Positions 1-11,224 of a stretch of 64,000 nt of DNA are shown here, piece by piece. The position numbers were made by a program, and so were the translations under genes. Below the pieces are notes generated by a model. That model was not told where the DNA came from, ran no database searches, and worked only from the letters and a program-made list of their open reading frames with translations. This DNA comes from Hyaloscypha bicolor E. Its lineage: Eukaryota > Ascomycota > Leotiomycetes > Helotiales > Hyaloscyphaceae. The DNA lies in the NCBI RefSeq assembly GCF_002865645.1, contig NW_020194512.1, positions 4,071,183 to 4,135,182 of the forward strand, written 5' to 3'. Position 1 is the first letter of the stretch, and every line of letters starts with the position of its first letter.

Positions 1-1717
1 ACATCGTCGGACGAGGAGGAGCCTGCACAAGATCACAGGGCTGTGTTGGCCGCAGCCAGGGCCCGATTGAGCTCACCGTCGACCATTTCAGCTTTTACTA
101 CCCTCACAACTGCGACCAACAACTCCGGTGGGTCAAGTGGGAGTAATTCAACAGTAACACAAGACTCGATCACAAAGCGGACAGGAAAGAAGCCGGAGGA
201 GCCGGAAGCACCGTTGTCACCTGCTGTACCGGATCCACCAGATGTGTTTGCGTTCCTCGATAGGGATGACTCAGCGGAATCTGAGGACGGAGAGGGAGAG
301 GATCATGAGGAAGGAGAGGGAGAAGATCATGACGAAGAAGATGAACGAGACGAAGAAGCCGAGGAGGATGACGATGATCCGGGTGAAGGCCCATCCACTT
401 GGGCTCCTCATCAGCCCGAAATGATCATGACAACGATTGGGTCCTCGCAGAACAGCAGCGCCTCCTCTACTTCCAGCAGCTTCCACGGGGATGATACTTT
501 CTCTCAACCAGCAGACCATGACACCGATCGAAGTGACAGCCCGGAGCGGGATGTTGATGGGAAGGAAGAACCAGCTCAAGCTCCTCCACCAACTGATCGA
601 GTTTCCGCCAAAGTCGCGGCACAAATGGCTGCGGCTCAGCAGAGACAGAGCATGTACGCCATGCAGCAATTCGGAACTCCGAATATGCCACGCGGAAATT
701 ACCAACTTCCTGTTGTTTCACCAAGTGTGTTGAGTTCACGATACCAGCAACAGATCAAGCCTCATGCTCTCCCACGAGCAGAGAAGATCCCTGTGACAGG
801 GTATGAACTTCTTGCATCCCGATTATCGTATTCCAGAGACGCCGAGGAAAGAGGTGAGCGTATCAGGCCCATGTACAGAAAATTCGAAGCTCTGAACCAC
901 CGTCTTTTATTACATCTTCAAGATGAAATCAGCGAGCTTGAAGAACAACTCCACCGCCTCGACAATGCAGACACGCAGTCCCGACGAGCAGACCGGTATA
1001 TTGTTCCCGCCTCACGTCGGGCAGCCGCACAAGCAGGAGGTGAACTGCAATGGCATAAAATGGATATTCTAGGTAAAATCGGTTACAAGCTTGGACAATA
1101 CAGTGCGGCCCTCTCCGTCTTCTCAGGCGAACGTCATTTTAACAAAAGAAACAGATCAAGCCCTCTCCTCCTTCAACTCGACACAGGCCCTTGCTCCCCC
1201 AGACCCAGAGGACATCGACCTCTACCGCTCATACCTAGAAACCGAACGCCCCATCGCGGAACATGAAACACATTTCCTAGACCCAGCAGACGACCTCGTC
1301 TCCGTCTGCTCCGACACACTGCCCCGCCCTCCCTTCCAAATGTCATCTGCATCATATGATGTTTCTTCCTCCGTGATCTCCGGCTCAGACAACGAGGTGT
1401 CACATTCCCCGCATTCCCTCTCGTCATCCCGCCTGTTATCACAAGCCGAAAATAGACATGATGGGATGGAGAAGTCTTCGCTGCCGGCACTCGCCGCAGC
1501 AATCGCGGCCATGATTCTCATCCCGATCCTAACATTCAACGTGATACCGAACTTCATCGGGAGGGTTACGGTAACGTTTCTTGTTGCGCTGGGGGCCATG
1601 TTCGGACTGGTACAGAGCGGAACGCTTGGGTACGATGCATTAGTGGGGAGCGAGGGGATTTTGTGCACTGGGGTTTATGGGGGGATTATGATCTGCTTAG
1701 CTGGTATTATGAGTTAA
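1..1717 (+). CDS. DUF6594-type membrane protein, 3' part (5' end outside window)
   Basis: Coding runs in from the left edge. I place one intron at 1103-1154 (52 bp, GTGCGG donor, ACAG acceptor, TTTTAAC upstream), so the CDS is join(<1..1102,1155..1717). This joins two overlapping frames and gives the segment YNQALSSFNSTQ, which is the expected family sequence. The order is an acidic, Ser-rich, low-complexity N-terminal part, a helical region with EALNHRLLLHLQDEISELE and WHKMDILGKIGYKLGQY, a second Ser-rich linker, then two or three C-terminal membrane segments (LPALAAAIAAMILIPIL, TVTFLVALGAMFGLVQ, GILCTGVYGGIMICLAG). This matches the fungal DUF6594 arrangement of cytosolic helices followed by a membrane tail. 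The molecular function of the family is not known. The donor is not the GTAAGT consensus, so the intron rests mainly on frame and family fit. Confidence 0.82.
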
Positions 1718-2130
1718 ACCCCGATGCTCTTTTGATGATTTACGCTGTGTGATGATGAAATTTGGACGGATTGAAATTGTCCAGGAGTCTGGAACCGGAT
1801 TGCGATGGATTGGATTTTGATCGATTTGAGGAGGCTGGGTTTTATGATACCCCTTTGCACACCTACTTCTTTTCTTGGATGGAAGATACATAAGATTAGC
1901 AAGATGTCAAGGCCTTGAAATCGGGGTGGAAAGTGGAAACCAGACTGTATCATATATATCATATTTTCCTTGTCCGTCCTGGACTAGCAAAAATCAAAAC
2001 TTATTTATAATTTCGATCGAAGTTCAAGACCACTTATGTTATCCACAGTAATATGATCTTCTCGTTTTCTGATCCCAAGAATTATACCCCTTTATAACGT
2101 TAAGGCGGACTAAGCGAGCGAGGCCGGAAT
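1718..2130. other. intergenic, no gene seen
   Basis: 3' flank of the DUF6594 gene leading up to the MITE. No supported reading frame on either strand. Confidence 0.5.
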
Positions 2131-2132
2131 AC

Positions 2133-2401
2133 GAAAGCGCGCGGCGTTGAAAATCGTCCTCTGCCAAAATGCGAGGAACACCAAAATCGCTACATTTAGA
2201 AAATCACACCAAATCTCAATAGAACGCCCGACACTCCTCAAAAGTGCTTTACATTATAAAAAGGAAGCAGATCTAAGTTTGGCGAAAGTTTTATAATAAT
2301 ATAATATAAGGCGGAATTATAAGTATTTTTGTAATGCAGCATTGAAATCGTGCCCGTCCTCGCTTAGCGAGTTGGACGGATTTCAATGCCGCGCGCTTTC
2401 G
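2133..2401. mobile_element. TA-flanked MITE, 269 bp
   Basis: The ends are inverted repeats of 28 bp with three mismatches: 2133-2160 begins CGAAAGCGCGCGGCGTTG and its reverse complement is at 2374-2401. The element is flanked by TA on both sides (2131-2132, 2402-2403), the target site expected of Tc1/mariner (Stowaway-like) elements. There is no coding capacity. The right end holds an internal hairpin (GCATTGAAATC near 2339, GATTTCAATGC near 2379). The terminal CGAA..GCGGC resembles the start of the longer mariner-type element at 38321. Confidence 0.65.
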
Positions 2402-3124
2402 TAGGGTAAGTGAATGTGCAGCAAAGTTTTGCACAACAAGAGGCTAATAACCTGTTTTATAAAGTCTGCACTAGCATACGGTACGCAAATATACTAGATT
2501 GTTTAAGAATGATGTGTAGTGCCAAGTGGCTTGGACAATATTCTGTCTTCATCAAGATTTCGGCTGACATTCTCTCCCTCGCCAAGATGCTCACAAGATA
2601 CAGCAATTTGCCCACCGGCCGAGACCGCAGGTCACTAGCGAACCACAAGCAGATCATGGATCTGATAAGATAATAAAAGACTAGTCTTTTATTTATTTTT
2701 ATCAGATGCCCCACTTCTGCACGAGAGTGGAGATGAATAGTTATCTGATCCGCTCTTACCGAAGGCAGCAGGAACCCACTACGGCTGCGAGCCTCTCTAA
2801 TTTCTTCTGGCAACCCCATTCAAGACGTAATGCCAACGCCCAACACTCACCCTGTTCCTCCCCTAACCATGCCCTCCGGCGGATCCGATGACTTCCTCAG
2901 GTTCTGCCGCAGGGTTGCAGGGCGGTGCAAGTGCACTTGGCAAAAGTGCTACAATATTGCAAGTCCAGTGCTTCGCGATATCGGTGTTTGGGACACACGC
3001 CCCGATTCTCAATCATGCTGTCATGCTGTCTGATCAAATTGCTTGCCGTGCCGAGAGTTCGGTGCCTGTACCTCCCCTCAACCTGTGAATAAAACTCCAG
3101 CGTGCCCCAGACTTCCTCTCCGAA
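2402..3124. other. intergenic, upstream of the flavoprotein gene
   Basis: An 87-codon open frame at 2410-2673 lacks any family signal and runs into a palindrome. I do not call it a gene. Confidence 0.4.
2660..2707. repeat. 48-bp palindrome
   Basis: Outer arms ATCTGATAA (2660-2668) and TTATCAGAT (2699-2707) enclose an almost perfect inner palindrome AATAAAAGA/TCTTTTATT centred on ACTAGT (about 2672-2693). It could fold as a long hairpin. Its origin is unknown; it may be a remnant of a transposon end. Confidence 0.6.
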
Positions 3125-4586
3125 ATGTTGACCTCTATCCGTCGACGGCTACCTGCGCAGTTCAAAGACGCCCACAGAGCTTCATCTCCCTTCTCTTTCT
3201 CAAGGTTCTATTCCACTATCCCTTTCCTCAACTCTAGATATCCGTTCATTATGGGAGGTGGAGAGCATCCTCCTACTAAAGTGCTGGTGATTGGCGGCTC
3301 ATACGCTGGCCTTGCAGCAACAACCACACTTCTCGATCTCTGCCGTGGCAAAATGTCAACTGGCTCTATCTCACCGGAGGGCCTCGACACCAAATCAAGA
3401 TTCCCTATTAACATCACCCTCGTCGATGAACGAGACGGATTTTGTACGTACATGTCCGCTATTTCCAGTCCCCAGTGACTTTGAGCCCAGCAGCTAACCG
3501 AAAGCACAATAGACCACCTCATAGGCTCACCTCTCCCCCTTGCTTCAGAATCGTACTCCAAGAAAGCGTGGATGAAGTTCTGCTCCCTCCCGGCATTACA
3601 GGTCCCCAATCTCAAGATCATTCAAGGTTCAATCACAGCAGTCGATTGCGGGAGAAAGGTTGCAACGATCAAAACGAGCAGTGGTGGAAGGGAGGAGGGA
3701 TACGATTATCTCATCGCAGCGTCCGGATTGAGACGTGTGTTTCCTGTTGTGCCGCAATCCCTTAGTGAAAAGGCCTACCTGCAAGAAGTGAAGGAGCAGG
3801 TAGAAAACATCAAAAGTTCGAAGGAAACGATCGTGGTAATAGGTGGCGGTAGGTAAATCCCTAAGAGACTTGTTTTCTACAAGCCGATAATGATGTGTAT
3901 CCATAGGTGCCGTCGGGATAGAGATGGCTGCTGAGCTGAAACTGGTCCATCCGAGTAAGAGTGTGATGTTGATTCACAGTCACGAGAAACTTCTCTCCGC
4001 CGAACCTTTACCAGAAGACTTGAAAGACAAGACACTCGAATTGTTAGAAGAAGGAGGCGTTGGGGTGTTGCTAGGACAGCGCGTTACTTCCGCCAAGGAA
4101 ATCAAGTCGGTCGATGGGGGCAAGGTGTATAAAGTCGCGTTAGGAGATGGAACGGAGTTATCAGCAAGCCATGTCATCTGGGCTATCTCAAAAGCCGTGC
4201 CCACAACCACTTACCTCCCTCCCACCGCACTAGATTCCAACCAACTCGTCAAAATCGATGCAAAGACGAACTTCACTGGCGGTATTCCAAATTCTGCCCA
4301 CCATTTCGCAGTAGGAGATCTCGTCTCCTGGTCCGGAATCAAGCGCTGCGGTGCCGCCATGGCGATGGGTCACAATGCAGCCTTCAATATCCGTCAGCAG
4401 CTTCTCGAAGCGCGGACAGTAAAGAAAGCAGAGTTCATTGAGTTTCCAGAGATTCCGCCTATGATTGCGCTCGCTGTTGGCAGGAAGGCTATAAGTTATA
4501 GTCCGAACGCCGGAACGGAGGAGGGTGCTGAGGTTATGAGGAATTTCTTTGGGGACGATTTAGGGTTGAAGAGTAAGTGGAGTTGA
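3125..4586 (+). CDS. mitochondrial AIF/AMID-like FAD-dependent pyridine nucleotide oxidoreductase
   Basis: CDS join(3125..3443,3513..3848,3907..4586), 444 aa, with introns of 69 and 58 bp. The splices restore DGFYHLIGSPLP and VIGGGAVGIEMAAEL. The N-terminus MLTSIRRRLPAQF..FSRFYST is Arg/Ser-rich without acids, like a mitochondrial presequence; an internal Met at MGGGEHPP would give a cytosolic form. The FAD Rossmann motif VLVIGGSYAGLAA lies at about residues 53-65, and the NAD(P)H Rossmann motif VIGGGAVGIE at about 214-223. C-terminal FAD contacts sit in HHFAVGDLVSW. Pyr_redox_2 proteins of this type (AIFM2/AMID, fungal Aif-like) oxidise NAD(P)H with a quinone or oxygen acceptor. No C-terminal DNA-binding domain is evident. 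The exact electron acceptor cannot be read from sequence. Confidence 0.88.
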
Positions 4587-5519
4587 AAGATATGTTGACG
4601 ATCAGGCTAATATCATTTAGTATGTTATGATCATTTGAGGTTGGGTGTTGAGTCTTCGTATAGTTTAGCAGGAAAATGAGATTGGATTTTGATCTGATAG
4701 GGTGTGGCGAGTAAGTAAAAGTAGAGTCCACAATGTGTCAGTATTACCCAAGTTATGCAGAATCAATGTCCAGTATCTGCTTGATTGTTATACTCTACTA
4801 CTTGCAGTCAATCTGATTTGGGTCCGGTTTCCCCCTATTCTATCATCACGTGACCCCATACTCGTTCCCATGTCTTCTTGATATATTCATGTCATGAACA
4901 GAAGCATTTCGCAAGCTAATATAGTCCGCGCTCCATGCTGCTACACTAATGTTGAATTCATAGGAGCAGAACTTCCAAACCCCAGTTTACGAGTTCCCGG
5001 GTTGAGGCCAGCCTTTTCCGGGGCCTTATCCGAGACTTGGCCGCACTTGCGCATTGCGGCAGTTTCTCTGCCCTCCTTGATCACTGGAAATTAAAAGCAT
5101 GAAATTACGATCGACCTCAGACAGCCGAGAGTATGTATTGAATCCCCATGCCTTGCAATAAAGTCCAATCGTCATTTGACTCGAGCGGCTCGAGTCAGTT
5201 CCAGGACGACAAGCGAGTCGCCAAGCCACGGACCTCCATCGGACTGTGGGGGGATTTACTGATCCCTGCATCCGCATCACCAACGCCAATGAGGGGAAGG
5301 AAGCTATCGAGGAGCTACAAGACGTAGCACAGCGTATGCTCTCGCTGAATTAGTCTTGGTTCCTGGCACTAATCCTAGTAATAACTGCCGTCTCGGTTAT
5401 CCGACGCTGCGGCTGTGGCCTTCATCCTCCTCACCTTCTATAACTTTGCTCAATCCCCTTCAAAATCCTCCCCATTTGCAAGAACTATTTCCACCTTCAC
5501 AACACTTCGTCTCCCCAAA
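4587..5519. other. intergenic, promoter region of the ALDH gene
   Basis: No supported gene. The 3' flank of the oxidoreductase is A/T-rich. A palindrome at 5178-5196 is listed separately. Confidence 0.5.
5178..5196. repeat. perfect 19-bp palindrome upstream of ALDH
   Basis: GACTCGAGC and GCTCGAGTC are perfect inverted 9-bp arms around a single G, 324 bp before the ALDH start codon. It contains two CTCGAG boxes and could be a dimeric transcription-factor site. The regulatory role is inference only. Confidence 0.45.
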
Positions 5520-7011
5520 ATGAGCATAATAGTTCCCCTACAAATCAACGGCAAGGAGGTCCACACCTCCAAGCTCATTGACGTCACGAGCCCCTCCACC
5601 GGCAAGGTAATCCACAAAGCTTCCGGGGCATCTGTTTCCGACGCCCTCAAAGCTGTCGAAGCAGCAGAGTCCGCCTTCGAATCATGGGCCGACCTTCCTC
5701 CTGACCAAAAACGCAACATCTTCCTCAGAGCAGCCGATATCCTCGAGCGTCGCACTGAGGAGGTTGGCAAATGGGAGGAAGAGGAAGCAGGAGCTACCCC
5801 TCTCTATGCTTCTGGATTTGACGTCCCGACTGCTGTAAGCGGATTGAGGGATGTTGCGGGCAAGATCTCGGGGATTGTGGGGACGGTTCCGGCGTTGAGT
5901 GACCCGAGTAGGACGGGGTTGATCATGAAGGTGCCGTACGGTGTGGTTTTGGCGATTGCTCCTTGGTAGCATCTTCATTTCACATCCCATTTCACCTCAA
6001 CTAACGAGTTCCAGGAACGCAACATTCATCCTCGGCTTTCGCTCCGTGACCTACGCCATCGCAGCCGGAAACACTGTTGTCTTCAAAGTCTCCGAGCTGG
6101 CCCCCCGCTCAATGGGCGTGATCGGCACCGTGTTCCGAGAAGCAGGCCTTCCAGACGGAGTCTTGAACGTGATCCAACATCACCCTGAGGATGCGGCCGA
6201 GATCACGAAGAAGATGATTGAGCACCCGGCTATCAAGAAGATCAACTTCACTGGCTCGACCGCCGTCGGTAGAATTATCGCTAAACTCGCTGGTGAGAAC
6301 CTCAAACCTGTGCTGATGGAACTTGGTGGAAAAGCACCAGCGATTGTGCTGGATGATGCGGATCTTGCTCTTGCGGCGCAGGGCTGTGCACTAGGAGCGT
6401 TCATGCATAGTGGGCAGATTTGCATGTCTACTGATCGGATCATCGTTCAGAAAAGTATTAGTGGGAAGTTCGTGGAGCAGTTAAAGGGCGCTATTGAGGC
6501 CATCTTTCCTTCGAGTGGTGAGGCATTGGTGATGGTTAGTCCGGCAGGAGTCAAGAAGAACAAAGCTCTTCTCAAAGACGCAACGAGCAAAGGTGCCGAG
6601 GTTATCTTCGGGGACATCAATGCCGAGGAAGCGGCGCCGGAGAGGATGCGTCCTGTCGTCGTTAGAGGTGTAAAGAATGGCATGGATATGTACTACACGG
6701 AAGGATTTGGTCCTACGGTATCGTTGATTGAAGTCGAGGATGAGAAGGAAGCGATCAGGATTGCGAATGATACCGAGTATGGGCTGGCGTCGGCGGTTTT
6801 CACCAATGATTTGGCAAGGGGATTACGGATTGCGAGGAAGATTGAGACTGGTGCAGTGCATATTAACGCTATGTCAGTTCATGACGAGCCGAGCCTGCCG
6901 CACGGGGGCGTTAAGGCGAGCGGTTGGGGACGGTTTGGGACCAGTGGGATTGAGGAGTGGGTAAATACGAAGACAATCACGTTCCAGAATGGTTTGATGG
7001 CTGGCAAGTGA
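5520..7011 (+). CDS. aldehyde dehydrogenase, salicylaldehyde/vanillin dehydrogenase type
   Basis: CDS join(5520..5965,6015..7011), 480 aa, with one 49-bp intron splitting the Trp codon of APWNATFILGF. The first ATG of the frame (MSIIVPLQINGK) is used; upstream in-frame codons offer only GTG. The family layout is complete. The substrate-entry PW-N motif is at about 148-150. The general base is Glu251 in LMELGGKAP and the nucleophile is Cys285 in SGQICMS. A GFGPTVS motif and a C-terminal GRFGTSGIEEW follow. The best family match from memory is the fungal/bacterial salicylaldehyde dehydrogenase group, NAD(P)+-dependent enzymes that oxidise aromatic aldehydes to acids. The actual aldehyde is inference. 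The length is normal and no targeting peptide is seen. Confidence 0.93.
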
Positions 7012-8426
7012 TTAAGGCACTGGAAGGCCCCAATTTGTTAAATATCAAATAACTTAGCTATGGAATCAAACCGTCACCAGATCTCGCACGCGGGAATAAT
7101 GCTGCCAGGCGGGCTTGAATAGAGTATTTATTGTTTACTAAAGATTGATAAACTACTTCCAGAATCTTTAAAGCTGAGACCAGAGAGCATAAATAAATGT
7201 AAACGATACCAGGAGGCAATATTCCGGTATTTTACATCTATACGTCGTCGAATGGAACTTCGAGCCTTTACTTATGTTTTCCAAACAACTCAACGGTTTT
7301 CAGTAACTTCGTGCTTTATTTAGAGAATGAGATATCTAAACACTACGAATGCTTTTCAATAAAATCGGTGGGCGTCATTTAACAAAACGGGTTCGAGGCG
7401 GACGGTCATGCTTTGGATTAGCGAGGGACATGATTTTGATTGGCTGTTGAGGCTCTCGCGCTCCATCATCATAAAATCGAAACGAGCATGTGGTGGCGTT
7501 TCGTCGCCTCTGAATGCGCGTCCAGCTTTTATGGTCAGGAGAAGCTCTCCGAACAAGAGATGGGACGAAAAACAATGGTCAAGGTAGAAAAGGGCTCCGC
7601 TAACGAATAAGCGAGCGTCCACATTCCGTCCACCATAATTGCTGACATTTCACCGTTGGGAAACACCACCCAATGCAAGCTTGTGGAGCCGCAGAACTCT
7701 CAAATTCTCTGCTCCTTGATGGAAAGTGGCTTTACAGTCAATCTTAGCCTCACCCAAAAACCATTTGCCCTTGTCGAGATCTCCAGAAACGCGTAGTTGG
7801 CCCATTGTGGAGCTGTCCACTCATTTCCGTCAAGCTCTGAAGGACTGAGTGTGGTCCAAATATTTTGCTCGACAACTTCTTAATTAGTGAACTCTGTGTC
7901 CATACTCCGACCGTGAGCCGCAAAGAATGATTAAAAGTCCAGAGTTGGTAATATTCTTATTTATATTCTTGTATCAGTGGCATTGTCACTTTCAGTGAAG
8001 CGGCAGGGTTGGAAGCACTCGACATGGCCAGGAGAAGGTCTGGTGCGAAGGTGATGCAACTGTAAGAACAAACTTACTTTGATAAGAGCAAATTAAAGCA
8101 AGGTACTCAGTAGATGTAAATGATTTAGTATGAATAGAAGTGACTGAAACTAACAGGTTCCATTTCATACTGGCCTAAGAACTAGGCAGCAAAATGAAAA
8201 GGGTGTGATTCCAACCAGCGGCATACTTTTCAGCAGTGACTATAAAACAACTTAAAGTGAATAACTTTCTTCGGTGTTTGAACTTGGTATTTCTTTTCAA
8301 ATTGTTATCAACCCTTTTACACACCAAAGGTGAACCCCATCCTCTGGAGCACATCTATCTCTGCCAACAGGAGTGCACACCCAAATAGTTGAAAATACGC
8401 CTTATAGACACTCACAAACAGACGTG
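7012..8426. other. intergenic, no gene seen
   Basis: 1.4 kb with only short, unconvincing open frames (for example 7356-7622 on the minus strand). No domain, transposon end or RNA gene was recognised. Confidence 0.45.
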
Positions 8427-9035
8427 ATGGGAGATCAACAACAGCGAGGTGAGGGTAGTAAGAGCGCTCATGCTTTCAGGTATGATGAACACTGGGAATT
8501 GCCTTCTACACAGAGGCGCGCACGTTCGAGTGCTAATATAGACAGTTTATTAAATGGCATGTCTTCCCAACAGCCACAAGTGCTACGCAAACATTGGCCA
8601 AACAGCAAATACGTCAGCGCAGAACAATTCCCTCGCATGATACAGGGTTTGCACCCGGCGGCTCATCGCGTTTGGCAAAGACACCTACCTCCGATATTGA
8701 AGGCTCTGGACGACGTGGACAAGGCGTTTACCGACCCTGCAACAACGAACCAAAATACGGATTGCAGTTACATTGCGACCGCAAGAAGTTCGAACGGTAA
8801 AGGCTCTAGTACTGGGACTGCGGCTGTTGAGACTCCTGCGTATGAGGGCCAGGCACTTGATCCACAAGGATTTCGAAATACTCGCTATAGAGGTATCCTT
8901 CAACGCCAGCTTCCAAATGCTCCAGGATCTCCTTCATATTCAAATCCAGATCACCCAGGTCATCCAGGCTATCCAACAAACCCGAGTAATCCAAGTCATC
9001 CAGGTGATCGGGGCCATACGGATCGACGAAGGTGA
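8427..9035 (+). CDS. hypothetical protein with Pro/Gly/His-rich tail
   Basis: Open frame of 202 codons from the first ATG (MGDQQQRGEG). No family was recognised. The middle (residues about 60-100) contains a plausible helical stretch, RMIQGLHPAAHRVWQRHLP. The C-terminal 40 residues are a degenerate repeat of (H/N)P(G/S) units such as DHPGHPGYPTNPSNPSHPG. The low-complexity tail and lack of homology make this either an orphan gene or a chance open frame. No intron was found. Confidence 0.35.
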   Translation: MGDQQQRGEGSKSAHAFRYDEHWELPSTQRRARSSANIDSLLNGMSSQQPQVLRKHWPNSKYVSAEQFPRMIQGLHPAAHRVWQRHLPPILKALDDVDKAFTDPATTNQNTDCSYIATARSSNGKGSSTGTAAVETPAYEGQALDPQGFRNTRYRGILQRQLPNAPGSPSYSNPDHPGHPGYPTNPSNPSHPGDRGHTDRRR

Positions 9036-9914
9036 ATGAGGAAATCGGAAACGGCTGCACTTTCAAGCGATGTTGATAGACTTATTCATCAAGCTTAGGG
9101 TTTTTGATGCAAGTTGAAGTTCCGAGAGAATTAAGGATGATGCTGTTTTGTGAAATGGGTCGAGGGGATTCTGCACAGGTTTGACTAGCCGCGCTTGCTT
9201 CTAAATGAGGCATGAATAGACACTATGCAGCAAATCCAATGCGCTCGCGTTGTTTAACCTCAGTGAACATACGGTCGTGATCTATCAAGGAGCAGCATGA
9301 CTAATGTGAGATCTCTGGTAGAAAGAGTGATTCCGAAACCAAAGTTACCTCTGGCTGAATCTAGCAGCTGTCGGAAGTCGTTGAAAGCATGAAATATGGA
9401 GATAACAGTTATGTGCAGATCACCTTGGGCCCACCCAGTGTTCCCGAGCTGCGTCAGTAACCTGAGAAGTAGCCAATTGATGATGTATCACCGAAGGATT
9501 GCTGGGGGGGCCTGGACTCGATAGTATACTAATTCTAGTTAGTTAGGGCCCAGGAGAATTCTCAGTGAGGAGTCTCTTCTATTACCGAAACAAAACGTTT
9601 TAAAAAAGGAACAACGACAATTATGCTCTTCCATCTCTCAAATTTTCTCTGAGTGTGTTCCTAAATTCCATACGAGTTTGCTGCCATTACTCTCGGAGAC
9701 ATCACGAACTACACTGTACTGTGAAAAGTGTGGGGAAAGGGGTAGCCTTAATTAGCCGAATGGATGTCCATCCAAAATACAAGATGGAACGGAGTCGTCG
9801 TAATCAATTGTTGGCCTTTATATAAGAAACTTCTTTAGTGATGCGTGACTTGAAGAGCTGATCCCAGGGGTGGAGCAAATTTCTTGCAGTTGCGCAGTCT
9901 TTCAACGAGGAAAG
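9036..9914. other. intergenic, no gene seen
   Basis: No supported reading frame, repeat or RNA gene was recognised. Confidence 0.4.
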
Positions 9915-10975
9915 ATGATATTCACGAAGGGAACGGCCGCAGTGTTGGTCTCCCTCGCTTCTTTTCCTATCGTTCTTGCGCAGACGACAAGGGCACTCAA
10001 CTTATTTGCTCGGGGTGTCGAACGTATCGAGTAGGTAGGTGAAATCAAAGATGTCCTGCGCAGCTTCTCCCAACTGGCTCAATTCGGCCAGTGGAGCGAT
10101 ATGGTACCACTTTTCTCCTATAATAGCACTTTGCGATCGGGAAACGAAACATGTTACAGGCCAGCGCAGTGAAAATGGACGGTATCCTACCCGGCTCACT
10201 CAAAGCTATTGCCATGCAGTACCCAGTAGTAACCCTTTCCGTCGACGGCCTCACCGCTGAAGCCCTCTAAAACGGCTTGTACTGTGCTTCCAGGGCGACA
10301 GAATATGCGGGACAAGAATACAAGGTGGTGTCTACGAAAACGAATACACCTTTAAGGGCGGGACCTGGAAGTTCTCCCCATTACACTATTGCCCGCTCTA
10401 CACAGGCCCTTATATCGGCGGCTGGCGCAACGTAGGCGGCAACCTCCCTATTGTCCCAGTCCACCTAATGGTCTGGAAGCTATAGCACGTAGGCTTGAGA
10501 TTTGGATGATTGGGGACGCAAATACGCTCACTACGAGCTGGGAGTTTAGTGTTTTTTAAAACAAGTCTGTGAAGGGCAGGGATGCTATTTTGAAATTCAA
10601 GAGTTGAACATGACGCCGTTGATTGTGGCAAACTACTCGACAGGGTGTGGAAATACCTCGATTTTGCCACTGCCTACTAAGGTGCCGAACTTCCTTGATG
10701 TCTTGGGAGGAGCTCGAGGTTCTTGGATGGGGCTCCTGGTACGATTGCGATTGCGAGTGTGGCGGATTTGCAAGTGAAGTTGGGGAAGAGCGTGGCGTAC
10801 ATGGGGTCGAGAATGTGCGCCTGCGTATGGGTATTTTGCCGATGACTTGCAGTCCACCCAACTCGGCGCCATCCACGCGGCGAGCAGCCACAACGAGGTC
10901 CCCTTCACAGGTTTCTACCACACCAGTGGCCGCATTGCTGGAGCATGCTACGCCGAGTATAGGGTCCAAACATGA
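9915..10975 (+). pseudogene. pseudogene of a secreted SnoaL-like (NTF2-fold) protein
   Basis: An intact start and signal peptide (MIFTKGTAAVLVSLASFPIVLAQ at 9915) leads into RALNLFARGVERIE and a stop. Clear coding then continues in shifting frames: VLRSFSQLAQFGQWSDM (about 10055), VVTLSVDGL (about 10225), TRIQGGVYENEYTFKGGTW then LHYCPLYTGPYIGGW (10319-10420), NVGGNLPIVPVH, and a C-terminal part ending in LGAIHAASSHNEVPF and GRIAGACYAEY (10865-10960). The pattern ENEY..W.. LH..P is typical of SnoaL_4-type domains. Several stops and frameshifts show that the gene is dead. G+C remains normal, so RIP is not the obvious cause. Confidence 0.65.
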
Positions 10976-11224
10976 GCACCCTCCCCTCTAACGTCTGCTT
11001 CCACTTGCAAGGAAGAATTTGAGGTTGTAAGTTGCATGATTGAAAGACGGGAGCCAATCGCTTCTGTCAATCCTGCGTGGTGGGCGCAGAAAACTGGGCG
11101 CTTTCGCCCTGCCGCAGCTTCTTGGCTAATCGATCCAGCCATCTGGAGGCAGCAACTTGGTTGGGAAACGTTCCCCTCATGACATCTAAACTCGGAAAGA
11201 CACTAACAGTATCTTAGAGTCAAT

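Noticed and set aside
1091..1717. Separate 208-aa gene after the DUF6594 frame
   Set aside because: It is the second exon of the same gene; the 1103-1154 intron joins the frames and restores a family-like sequence.
2410..2673. 87-codon open frame on the + strand
   Set aside because: No family similarity, runs into a palindrome next to a MITE, and has no plausible upstream context.
10556..10969. 137-aa minus-strand open frame
   Set aside because: It is the antisense shadow of the SnoaL-like pseudogene, whose plus-strand frames carry the recognisable motifs.
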